Assembly: GCA_905479515.1 (NCBI GenBank)
Contig: CAJQMX010000290.1
Span: 1-5,969, forward strand
Direction: 5' to 3'
From: an uncultured Parasphingopyxis sp.
GTDB lineage: Bacteria > Pseudomonadota > Alphaproteobacteria > Sphingomonadales > Sphingomonadaceae
Length of the DNA stretch: 5,969 nt
Part shown: in pieces, positions 1-5,599 of the stretch
How positions within the stretch are numbered: the stretch's first letter is position 1
Layout of the letters: the number at the start of each line of letters is the position of its first letter
Notes under the pieces: model-generated
What the model was told of the DNA's origin: nothing
What the model saw: only the letters and a program-made list of their open reading frames with translations
Database searches by the model: none
Made by a program: the position numbers and the translations under genes

Positions 1-1
1 T

Positions 2-460
2 GGCGTGTGCGGTGCCTGTACCATCAACCTCGATGGGCGGGCGGTTCGATCCTGCCAGATCAGCATTGCCGATGCCGAAGGCGCGTTCATCACGACGATC
101 GAGGCGCTATCCCGCTCTCGCGATCACCCGGTCCAACAGGCCTGGATCGAGAAAATGGTTCCGCAATGCGGCTATTGCCAGTCCGGAGTGATCATGGCTG
201 TCGCGGCTCTGATCGATGGGAATGCCAATCCCAGCGACGAAGAGATTGACGAGGCGATCACCAATATCTGTCGCTGCGGCACCTATCCACGCATGCATGA
301 AGCGATCCGGCTGGCTGCGCGCGTGTCACGCGGAGAGGAGAGGCTGGCCGCGGCGCCGCCGCCGGGGATCGATCCCGGCGATGCGGCCGCCCATGTCGAC
401 GCCTTGACCCCGCCCGATGAGGATGCCGCCGCTGATCCAGGTCGGATTGTGACCGATTAA
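2..460 (+). CDS. (2Fe-2S)-binding protein, isoquinoline 1-oxidoreductase alpha-type small subunit; 5' end outside window
   Basis: This is the electron-transfer subunit of a xanthine-oxidase-family molybdenum hydroxylase. It carries electrons from a molybdopterin subunit through two [2Fe-2S] clusters. The visible frame opens with G-V-C-G-A-C-T, the CGxC part of the plant-ferredoxin-type cluster, and its last Cys follows in VRSC (bases 53-55). The helical second-cluster domain has CGYCQSG (from base 167) and ICRCGTY (from base 266). HPVQQAW and the CRCGTY ending fit the IorA type rather than CoxS or XdhA. The first cysteine of the ferredoxin domain and the true start lie upstream. GTG at base 5 is an internal Val codon, not the start. 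After the conserved domain there is an Ala/Pro/Asp-rich tail of about 40 residues, longer than I expect for the family. No molybdopterin subunit follows, so if a partner is linked it must lie upstream. Family call is firm; the substrate is unknown. Confidence 0.9.
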   Translation, partial: GVCGACTINLDGRAVRSCQISIADAEGAFITTIEALSRSRDHPVQQAWIEKMVPQCGYCQSGVIMAVAALIDGNANPSDEEIDEAITNICRCGTYPRMHEAIRLAARVSRGEERLAAAPPPGIDPGDAAAHVDALTPPDEDAAADPGRIVTD

Positions 461-496
461 ACCCGTTTTTTGCACAGGGGTGCACTCGTTAATGAA

Positions 497-528
497 AACT
501 TGCTATTTCCTGACTCACAAGTTCAGGA
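497..528. promoter_or_regulatory. Overlapping inverted repeats in the leader before the RcnB-like gene
   Basis: Two perfect 6-bp inverted repeats share this stretch. AACTTG (497-502) can pair with CAAGTT (518-523). TCCTGA (508-513) can pair with TCAGGA (523-528). The two pairings cross and share base 523, so as RNA they would be alternatives or a pseudoknot; as DNA they could be protein-binding half-sites. Six-base arms also arise by chance, and no T-tract follows, so this is not an intrinsic terminator. Function is not established. Confidence 0.25.
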
Positions 529-538
529 TCGCCTCATC

Positions 539-560
539 GATGCTCTTCTAGAAGGGCATC
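539..560. promoter_or_regulatory. Near-perfect 22-bp palindrome upstream of the RcnB-like gene
   Basis: The left half GATGCTCTTCT (539-549) is followed directly by AGAAGGGCATC (550-560). The halves are complementary at 10 of 11 positions, and the exception is a T-G pair that would wobble-pair in RNA. The centre lies about 53 bases before the ATG at 603. As RNA it could fold into a nine-pair hairpin with a CUAG loop; as DNA it has the symmetry of a dimeric repressor operator. No T-tract follows. Whether it acts as operator or leader hairpin cannot be decided from sequence. Confidence 0.4.
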
Positions 561-590
561 AGAGGTGGCCATTCCCGTGCCGCCATGGAT

Positions 591-599
591 GGAGAAGGA
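591..599 (+). promoter_or_regulatory. Ribosome binding site for the RcnB-like gene
   Basis: A purine-rich GGAGAAGGA lies just before the ATG at 603, with GGAG eight bases from it. This decides the start: an upstream in-frame ATG at 585 has no comparable site and would put six extra, partly acidic residues (MDGEGT) before the signal peptide. Confidence 0.7.
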
Positions 600-602
600 A
601 CA

Positions 603-1415
603 ATGCGTATCACCACGATCGCCCTGTTGCTGGCGGCGAGTGCGGGAACACCGGCCCTCATAGCCCCGGCACATGCACAGAATTTTCGAGAAGGCGCTCT
701 ACCGAACGCCAATGTTGCGCGTACGGAAGTAGCAATGCTTGTGCAGCGCGATGGCAGGCGCTCCAATAGCGGGAATCGGTCTAATCGCGGCAATCAGGCC
801 AACCGACAAAGCCGTCGTTCTGATCGCGGCAATCAGTCGAACCGCCAGCAACGGCGCAGCAATCAAGCCACGCAGCAGAACCGCCAGACCGAGCGTCAGG
901 TTGACCGTCGACAGGACAGGCGTGCTGATCGGCGCGATGACCGCAGGACAGAAAGACGGGTTGATAACCGTCAGGATCGCAGGTCCGAGCGTCGTGCAGA
1001 CCAGCGCCAGGACCGCAGAGCGGATCAGCGTCGGGACCGCAGGACAGAACGCCGCGTCGATCGTCGCCAGGACCGCCGGGCGGATCGCCGCCAGCAGCAA
1101 CGTCAATGGGATCGGCGCGCATGGCGCAATGATCGCCGTTATGACTGGCGGCAGTATCGAAACTACAATCGCAACCTTTATCGCGCGGGGCGCTATTACG
1201 CACCGTATCGCGGCTATCGCTATCGGAGGTTCAATGTCGGCCTGTATATCGGCGCTGCCTTTTTCGGATCACGCTACTGGATCAACGATCCCTGGCAGTA
1301 TCGCCTTCCGGCAGCCTATGGCCCGTATCGCTGGGTCCGTTATTATGACGATGTCCTCTTGATCGATACGCGCAATGGCTATGTTGTCGATGTGATCAAC
1401 GATTTCTTCTACTAG
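603..1415 (+). CDS. Exported Arg-rich RcnB-like protein with tetrapeptide-repeat domain
   Basis: A 270-residue exported protein. Residues 1-25 form a signal peptide ending A-H-A before Gln26. Residues about 50-95 are Asn/Gln/Arg/Ser-rich (NRGN and SNRQ patterns). Residues 96-167 are 18 tetrapeptides of the form x-D/E-R-R. Residues about 168-210 are rich in Tyr, Arg and Trp. The last 40 residues (YRLPAAYGPYRWVRYYDD, then VLLIDTRNGYVVDVI) match the conserved C-terminal module of the RcnB family. E. coli RcnB is a much shorter periplasmic protein linked to nickel/cobalt homeostasis, and the Arg-rich extension is not part of it. Arg makes up about a quarter of the residues (67 of 270). There is no Lys or Cys anywhere, and the only His is in the signal peptide, so metal binding by His or Cys is impossible in the mature form. 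A role in envelope stress or binding to anionic envelope polymers is speculation. The gene has a good RBS and its own terminator, so it is probably monocistronic. Confidence 0.8.
   Translation: MRITTIALLLAASAGTPALIAPAHAQNFREGALPNANVARTEVAMLVQRDGRRSNSGNRSNRGNQANRQSRRSDRGNQSNRQQRRSNQATQQNRQTERQVDRRQDRRADRRDDRRTERRVDNRQDRRSERRADQRQDRRADQRRDRRTERRVDRRQDRRADRRQQQRQWDRRAWRNDRRYDWRQYRNYNRNLYRAGRYYAPYRGYRYRRFNVGLYIGAAFFGSRYWINDPWQYRLPAAYGPYRWVRYYDDVLLIDTRNGYVVDVINDFFY
888..1103 (+). repeat. In-frame 12-bp tandem repeat coding x-D/E-R-R tetrapeptides
   Basis: Eighteen consecutive four-residue units span residues 96-167 of the RcnB-like protein. Most are QDRR, ADRR, VDRR, TERR or close variants (VDNR, ADQR, SERR). 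A higher-order pattern is visible: TER(R/Q), VD(R/N)R, QDRR, then ADRR or SERR begins at residues 96, 116 and 148, giving blocks of 5, 8 and 5 units. At DNA level the 15-mer gaccgcaggacagaa occurs at 939-953 and 1035-1049, exactly 96 bases apart. Codons within units have diverged (cgt, cgc, cgg, agg and aga all encode Arg), so the amino-acid pattern is better kept than the DNA. This suggests selection on protein composition rather than a recent slippage expansion. Confidence 0.9.
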
Positions 1416-1438
1416 AATCCAAAGACAGCAGAAACGGG

Positions 1439-1478
1439 AACGGCTCGGAGCGGTATTTGCTCCGGGCCGTTTTCTTTT
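1439..1478 (+). terminator. Rho-independent terminator after the RcnB-like gene
   Basis: The stem AACGGCTCGGAGC (1439-1451) pairs with GCTCCGGGCCGTT (1459-1471). All 13 positions pair, one as a U-G wobble, around a 7-base loop. It is followed by TTCTTTT (1472-1478). The stem starts 23 bases after the stop codon at 1415. The complementary strand has no comparable T-run on the other side, so it acts in the + direction only. Confidence 0.9.
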
Positions 1479-1498
1479 GTCTTGCCATGAGCCGGTCA

Positions 1499-1516
1499 AG
1501 CCAGCAGCATGGCTGG
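1499..1516 (+). promoter_or_regulatory. Possible small hairpin just before the amidohydrolase RBS
   Basis: AGCCA (1499-1503) can pair with TGGCT (1510-1514), or in another register CCAGC (1501-1505) with GCTGG (1512-1516). Both have a 6-base loop. The element ends three bases before the GGGGAG ribosome binding site, so it could affect translation, but five-base stems are common by chance. Between the terminator and the ATG there are only 53 bases, and I see no convincing -35/-10 pair there. Confidence 0.2.
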
Positions 1517-1519
1517 ATA

Positions 1520-1525
1520 GGGGAG
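1520..1525 (+). promoter_or_regulatory. Ribosome binding site for the amidohydrolase gene
   Basis: GGGGAG lies six bases before the ATG at 1532 and decides the start. The frame is open further upstream (candidate starts at 1457 and 1487), but those would begin inside or just after the terminator and would bury the signal peptide behind at least 15 extra residues. Confidence 0.75.
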
Positions 1526-1531
1526 ATCGCC

Positions 1532-2806
1532 ATGTTACGTCTGTTTGCACTTTTTGCTCTTTTTCTGTCATCGACCGCTGCACTGGCTCAGGAGGGCACA
1601 ACCCTCATCCATGCCGGGCAGGTCATCACGGAAGCGGGCACGCCCGCACGCGGCCCTTCGACGATCATCGTGCGCGATGGTCGGATTGTCAGCATTGCCG
1701 ATGGCTTGGCCCCCGCGGAAGCAGGTGCAACTCTCGTCGATCTTACCGGTCATACAGTGTTGCCGGGTCTGATCGAAGCCCATTCGCATCTGGCGGGCGA
1801 TCCCGGCGGCGATTATCGCAACGAAGCAGTCGACCCGGATGAATGGGGCGTTGTCCTTGGTACCAACAATATGGCGATTACCGCGCGCGCAGGTTTTACG
1901 ACCGTGCGCGTGCCGGGGGTTGGGAATGATGTGGGAGCTGCATTGCGCCGGGCAACCGCCGAAGGCCGGCTGCCGGGTCCGCGTATCCTGTCATCGGGCC
2001 ATGGGCTTTCGATCATTGGCGGGCATGGGGATGTCTCGGGCTTTCGCGAAGATGTGAATGCGGTCCTTGATGGTCACAACACATGCACCGGACCGGTCGA
2101 ATGTGCCGCCCGCGTCCGTGAAGCGGGTCGGCGTGGTAGCGATTTCATCAAGATCACAGCAACCGGCGGCGTGCTCAGCCAGCAGGCCCGCGGTCTTGCC
2201 CAGCATTTCACCGATGAGGAAATGCGGGCAATCGTGACGACAGCGCATGGCCTAGGCATGCATGTCGCTGCCCATGCGCATGGAGCGCGCGGCGTGGAGG
2301 CAGCGGCGCGCGCTGGTGTCGATTCCATCGAGCATGGCACTTTCGCGGACGATGCCGCGCTAGCCGCAATGCGGGAAAACGGCACCGCCTTTGTGCCGAC
2401 CCTGATGGCCTATACCGGTATTCGCGAACAGCTTGGCACGGGCGTTTTTACACCGCAGGTTGAGGTGAAGGTCAGGGAAACACTGGCCGTGGTCGGGCAG
2501 GCGGCCCGGCGCGCCCATGAACGCGGCATCACGATTGTCTTCGGAACCGATGCAGGGGTGTTCGAACATGGCCGCAATGCCGAGGAATTTGGCATGTATG
2601 TCGAGATGCTCGGGATGACACCGGTGGAGGTCCTGCGTTCGGCAACCATTGATGCGGCGGAACTCCTCGGTATGGAGAACGAGATCGGGCGGCTGGCCCC
2701 CGGCTATTCGGCGGATCTTATCGCGGTGATGGGGGATCCCCAGGCCGATATCGGCGTGCTCAACGATGTAAGCTATGTGATGGTGCGCGGAAGGTCGATC
2801 GAATAA
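1532..2806 (+). CDS. Secreted metal-dependent amidohydrolase, Xaa-Pro dipeptidase / Lys-Arg carboxypeptidase-like
   Basis: A 424-residue enzyme of the amidohydrolase superfamily, probably cleaving peptide or amide bonds outside the cytoplasm. Residues 1-19 are a signal peptide ending A-L-A before Gln20. A small beta domain (about 22-75) leads into the TIM barrel. The binuclear-site ligands are all visible: H84 and H86 in EAHSHL after strand 1, K207 in FIKITATGG (the Lys usually carboxylated), H248 in HVAAHAHG, H268 in SIEHGTF, and D340 in FGTDAGVFEHG. The SGHGLSIIGGHGD stretch (155-167) is typical of the subgroup that includes Caulobacter Cc2672, an L-Lys/Arg carboxypeptidase, and Xaa-Pro dipeptidase-like members. 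The last 40 residues (IGRLAPGYSADLIAV) return to the beta domain. Length is normal and the gene looks intact. Substrate cannot be read from sequence; imidazolonepropionase-like annotations reflect fold only. The oxygenase gene follows after 59 bases with no terminator between them. Confidence 0.92.
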   Translation: MLRLFALFALFLSSTAALAQEGTTLIHAGQVITEAGTPARGPSTIIVRDGRIVSIADGLAPAEAGATLVDLTGHTVLPGLIEAHSHLAGDPGGDYRNEAVDPDEWGVVLGTNNMAITARAGFTTVRVPGVGNDVGAALRRATAEGRLPGPRILSSGHGLSIIGGHGDVSGFREDVNAVLDGHNTCTGPVECAARVREAGRRGSDFIKITATGGVLSQQARGLAQHFTDEEMRAIVTTAHGLGMHVAAHAHGARGVEAAARAGVDSIEHGTFADDAALAAMRENGTAFVPTLMAYTGIREQLGTGVFTPQVEVKVRETLAVVGQAARRAHERGITIVFGTDAGVFEHGRNAEEFGMYVEMLGMTPVEVLRSATIDAAELLGMENEIGRLAPGYSADLIAVMGDPQADIGVLNDVSYVMVRGRSIE

Positions 2807-2865
2807 TTGCAGCTCGGGCATATCCAGGCTTTGCATGAATCATCCTTTTTGTTAGCGGATTGCCC

Positions 2866-3546
2866 ATGAGCATCACCGACAAGTCGATTCTTGCCGCACG
2901 CAATCGCGAGATCATCGCGCATATAGAATCCCATCCCAATGTGCAGCGGGTGCCGACACGCAATATCGACGCCTATATCTGCCGCAATTTTCTCAATGAT
3001 GCCGAGTGCCAGTTGCTGGTTGAAAAGATTGACCGTGACGCGCGCCCCTCGACCCTTTTGTCGAGCACCGACGATACCGAGTTCCGCACGAGTTCCAGCA
3101 CCGATTTCAACCGGCAGGAACCGGCAATTGACAAGATCGAGGACAAGATCACCCGCTTCATGGGGATTCCCAAGGAAAATGGGGAAACGATCCAGGGCCA
3201 GCGTTATGAAGTTGGCCAGCAGTTCAAGCCGCATAATGACTGGTTTTACGAATCTCAGGATTATTGGAAAGTAGAACAGAATAACGGCGGTCAGCGTATC
3301 TGGACGGCGATGATTTTCCTGAATGACACGCAGGTGGGCGGAGCAACCCGGTTCAAGCGGCTCGGCAAGATGTTTCATGCCGAAAAGGGCAAGCTTTTGT
3401 GCTGGAACAATCTGACGTCTGAAGGCGAACCCAATGAATGGTCACTCCATCAGGGTATGAAGGTCCGCAAGGGTGTGAAATTCATCATCACAAAGTGGTT
3501 TCGGGAATTGCCTTGGGCGCACAGTGATCAGCCCAGCCAATATTAG
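2866..3546 (+). CDS. Prolyl 4-hydroxylase-type 2-oxoglutarate/Fe(II) oxygenase
   Basis: A 226-residue oxygenase of the P4H alpha-subunit-like family, which hydroxylates a substrate using O2 and 2-oxoglutarate with release of succinate and CO2. The Fe(II) triad is visible: H123 and D125 in FKPHNDWF, and H195 in SLHQGMKV. K205, ten residues after H195 in KGVKFIITKWFRE, is the expected 2-oxoglutarate contact. FRTSSSTDF (73-81), QRYEVGQQF (112-120), FLNDTQVGGATRF (151-163) and GKLLCWNN (175-182) are further family blocks. There is no signal peptide, so it should act in the cytoplasm. ATG 2866 is preferred over the in-frame TTG at 2860; the ribosome site is weak (AGCGGA, six bases before the ATG). 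Bacterial members act on proteins or small molecules, and the substrate here is unknown. The genes around it give no clear clue. Family call is secure. Confidence 0.93.
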   Translation: MSITDKSILAARNREIIAHIESHPNVQRVPTRNIDAYICRNFLNDAECQLLVEKIDRDARPSTLLSSTDDTEFRTSSSTDFNRQEPAIDKIEDKITRFMGIPKENGETIQGQRYEVGQQFKPHNDWFYESQDYWKVEQNNGGQRIWTAMIFLNDTQVGGATRFKRLGKMFHAEKGKLLCWNNLTSEGEPNEWSLHQGMKVRKGVKFIITKWFRELPWAHSDQPSQY

Positions 3547-3653
3547 AGCGTAGGAAAACGCGCTCCATTTGCATTTCGTGGAAGGCCCGTGGTCGCTGGT
3601 CTAAGAGCGGTGGACATTGGTAATTAAGCACATGATTGCTTTCAACAATGTTC

Positions 3654-3673
3654 TGTGTTACATAACTAACACA
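3654..3673. promoter_or_regulatory. Perfect 7-bp inverted repeat upstream of the DUF885 gene, possible operator
   Basis: TGTGTTA (3654-3660) and TAACACA (3667-3673) are exact inverted repeats around the 6-base spacer CATAAC. A nested repeat, GTTA-CA-TAAC (3657-3666), overlaps it. The site ends 36 bases before the ATG at 3710. A weak promoter-like pair overlaps it (TTGCTT at 3636-3641 and TACATA at 3659-3664, 17 bases apart), so a bound protein could block or aid transcription. The spacing does not match a CRP site. The rest of 3547-3709 shows nothing else I can support. Confidence 0.4.
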
Positions 3674-3694
3674 CGCTGACCACGCGACTTCCTT

Positions 3695-3700
3695 CGGAGA
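3695..3700 (+). promoter_or_regulatory. Ribosome binding site for the DUF885 gene
   Basis: CGGAGA lies nine bases before the ATG at 3710. It supports that start, which gives a standard signal peptide at the N terminus. Confidence 0.65.
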
Positions 3701-3709
3701 TAATATTCC

Positions 3710-5530
3710 ATGACCCGCAAAACCATCCTGCTTGCCACGGCGGCAGTCTTTTCCACTGTTTCGATCCCCGCTTATGCCGATCACCACGAGGCGCCTGAGG
3801 CCGAGGCGGCTGATGCTGAAATGACGGAAGATCAGCGTTTGCGTGCGCTGTTTACCGCAAGCGACGAAGACAATCTCCGGCGCAATCCGATCGGGGCGAT
3901 TTTCCGCGGCGACATGCGCTATGCGGACCGGATCGGCGATTTCATCACCGACGAATATTTCGACGCCGAGCGCGAAGCCGCAACAGCCAATCTTGCCGCG
4001 CTGCATGCCATTGATCGCGACGCGCTGAATCAGACCAACCAGATTGCCTATGATATTTACGAGCTTGATCAGGAAGAAAGCCTGCGAGACGTCAGCCCGG
4101 AACTGATGGCATTGACGGTGGTTCGCCCGGTTAATCATTTCTCCGGCTTCCACACTTTCTATCCGACCTTCGCGTCCGGGCAGGGCGCGGCTCCGTTCAA
4201 CACGGTCGAAGATTATGAGAACAACCTGCTTCGCCACCGCGATTATATCGCGATCAGCGACCGGGCCATCGGCCGATTCCGCGAGGGCATGGAATCAGGC
4301 GTTGTCGAAACCAAAATGACGATCAACAATGTCATCAGCCAGCTCGATACCCAACTTGGCGCAGACATCGAGGACTCGCCCTATTTCGCACCGGCTCTCA
4401 ATTTTCCCGAAGATATTTCGGAATCGGAACAGGCAAGGCTGACCGGAGCCTATCGGGTGGCGACGGAGGAGCTGTTCGCGGCCAATATGCGGATGCGTGA
4501 TTTCCTGCGTGATGAGTATCTTCCGGTTGCCCGCGACGGCGTCGGTCTTGTCCACATGCAGGGCGGCGATATTCTGTATGCGCAGTTGGTCCGCGATACG
4601 ACGACCCTCGACGTTACGCCCGATTATATTCACGATCTTGGTTTGAGTGAGGTCGCACGGATCACTGCCGCGATGGAAGAGATCAAGGATGAAGTCGGAT
4701 TCGACGGCACGCTGCCGGAATTTTTCGAGTTCATCCGGACCGACGATCAGTTCAAACCTGAATCCCGCGAATGGCTGACCCAGCGCTATTATGAGATCGG
4801 GGAGATGGTCGATGCGCGGATCTCTCCACTGTTCTCACTTTTGCCGGAAAGCCCATTGGAAATCCGTCCCTATGAACCGTTCCGCGAACAGTTTGAGGCT
4901 GGCGGTTCCTATAATGCGGGCACACCGGATGGTTCACGTCCGGGGGTATTTTATTTCAACGCTTATAATCTGCCAGAGCGTCTGACGCCGGGCATGACGA
5001 CACTGTATCTGCATGAGGGCGCACCGGGCCATCATTTCCAGATCAGCCTGGCGCAGGAAAATGAGGCGCTGCCCAATTTCATGCGTTTCGGCGGCAACAC
5101 GGCCTATGTCGAAGGCTGGGCGCTCTATGCCGAATCGCTCGGCTATCCGATGGGCCTGCTGAACGATCCCTATCAGCGCTTCGGCTCGCTGGACGACGAG
5201 ATGCTTCGCGCCATGCGGCTGGTGGTCGATACCGGCCTGCATTCCAAGGGCTGGGGCCGCGACAAGGCGATCGCCTATATGCTGGCCAATAGCGGCATGG
5301 GCAAAACCGATGCCACGGCGGAGGTGGAGCGCTATATCGCCATCCCCAGCCAGGCGGTGGCCTACAAGATCGGCGCGCTGACCATCCAGCGGTTGAAGAA
5401 ACAGGCTGAGGCTGCGCTGGGCGACCGGTTCGATCCGCGCGAATTTCACGATCAGGTGCTGGGCACCGGCGCGCTGCCGCTCAGCGTGCTGGACGCAAAG
5501 ATCCAGGACTGGGTCGCCGCCAAGGGCTGA
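3710..5530 (+). CDS. Secreted DUF885 family protein, metallopeptidase-like
   Basis: A 606-residue exported protein of the DUF885 family. Residues 1-23 are a signal peptide ending A-Y-A before Asp24. The mature N terminus is acidic (DHHEAPEAEAADAEMTED, 24-41). The helical body covers about 42-600. The signature HEGAPGHH (435-442), with EGWALYAE (468-475), gives a HExxxGH-plus-Glu arrangement: H435, E436, H441 and E475 are candidate zinc-site residues like those of gluzincin peptidases. GLHSKGW (509-515) and RYIAIPSQAVAYKIG (541-555) are other conserved family blocks. Enzymatic activity for this family is inferred mainly from the motif, so 'peptidase' is a likely but unproven role. Length and reading frame are normal. 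The upstream part has GC of roughly 45-62% per 60-base line, whereas 5101-5460 is steady near 63% and the end is above 70%. A lipoprotein gene follows after 69 bases on the same strand and may be co-transcribed. Confidence 0.92.
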   Translation: MTRKTILLATAAVFSTVSIPAYADHHEAPEAEAADAEMTEDQRLRALFTASDEDNLRRNPIGAIFRGDMRYADRIGDFITDEYFDAEREAATANLAALHAIDRDALNQTNQIAYDIYELDQEESLRDVSPELMALTVVRPVNHFSGFHTFYPTFASGQGAAPFNTVEDYENNLLRHRDYIAISDRAIGRFREGMESGVVETKMTINNVISQLDTQLGADIEDSPYFAPALNFPEDISESEQARLTGAYRVATEELFAANMRMRDFLRDEYLPVARDGVGLVHMQGGDILYAQLVRDTTTLDVTPDYIHDLGLSEVARITAAMEEIKDEVGFDGTLPEFFEFIRTDDQFKPESREWLTQRYYEIGEMVDARISPLFSLLPESPLEIRPYEPFREQFEAGGSYNAGTPDGSRPGVFYFNAYNLPERLTPGMTTLYLHEGAPGHHFQISLAQENEALPNFMRFGGNTAYVEGWALYAESLGYPMGLLNDPYQRFGSLDDEMLRAMRLVVDTGLHSKGWGRDKAIAYMLANSGMGKTDATAEVERYIAIPSQAVAYKIGALTIQRLKKQAEAALGDRFDPREFHDQVLGTGALPLSVLDAKIQDWVAAKG

Positions 5531-5599
5531 TCGCCGCCTCTTCTCTTGCGGTCCAGGCGGGGTGCGGATCCACGCGGCGCGCGGCGGCGTTACAGGTCG

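Noticed and set aside
440..472. Possible terminator at the end of the 2Fe-2S subunit gene (T-run at 466-471)
   Set aside because: The only stem I find before the T-run is about four base pairs (GGTC/GACC), too weak and not adjacent to the T-run.
739..1362. Alternative open frames over the repeat, + frame 739-1362 and - frames 699-1106 and 781-1203
   Set aside because: A 12-bp repeat lacking stop codons keeps several frames open at once. Only the 603-1415 frame has a signal peptide, a good ribosome site and a conserved C-terminal domain.
2773..3378. Open frame of 201 codons on the - strand
   Set aside because: It is antisense to the oxygenase gene, whose Fe(II) and 2-oxoglutarate residues are all in the + frame.
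3546..3565. Possible hairpin GAGCG/CGCTC at the end of the oxygenase gene
   Set aside because: Only five base pairs with a 10-base loop and no clear T-tract, so I do not call a terminator.
3654..3673. CRP/FNR-type binding site
   Set aside because: The TGTG and CACA ends are separated by 12 bases rather than the 8 of a CRP site, and the FNR core TTGAT-N4-ATCAA is absent.
3488..4237. Open frame of 249 codons on the - strand
   Set aside because: It runs antisense over the end of the oxygenase, the intergenic region and the start of the DUF885 gene, and shows no motif or plausible start. Both + strand genes are well supported.
5534..5560. Inverted repeat CCGCCT/AGGCGG after the DUF885 stop codon
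   Set aside because: Six-base arms with a 15-base loop and no T-tract in very GC-rich DNA are expected by chance. It is not a convincing terminator.
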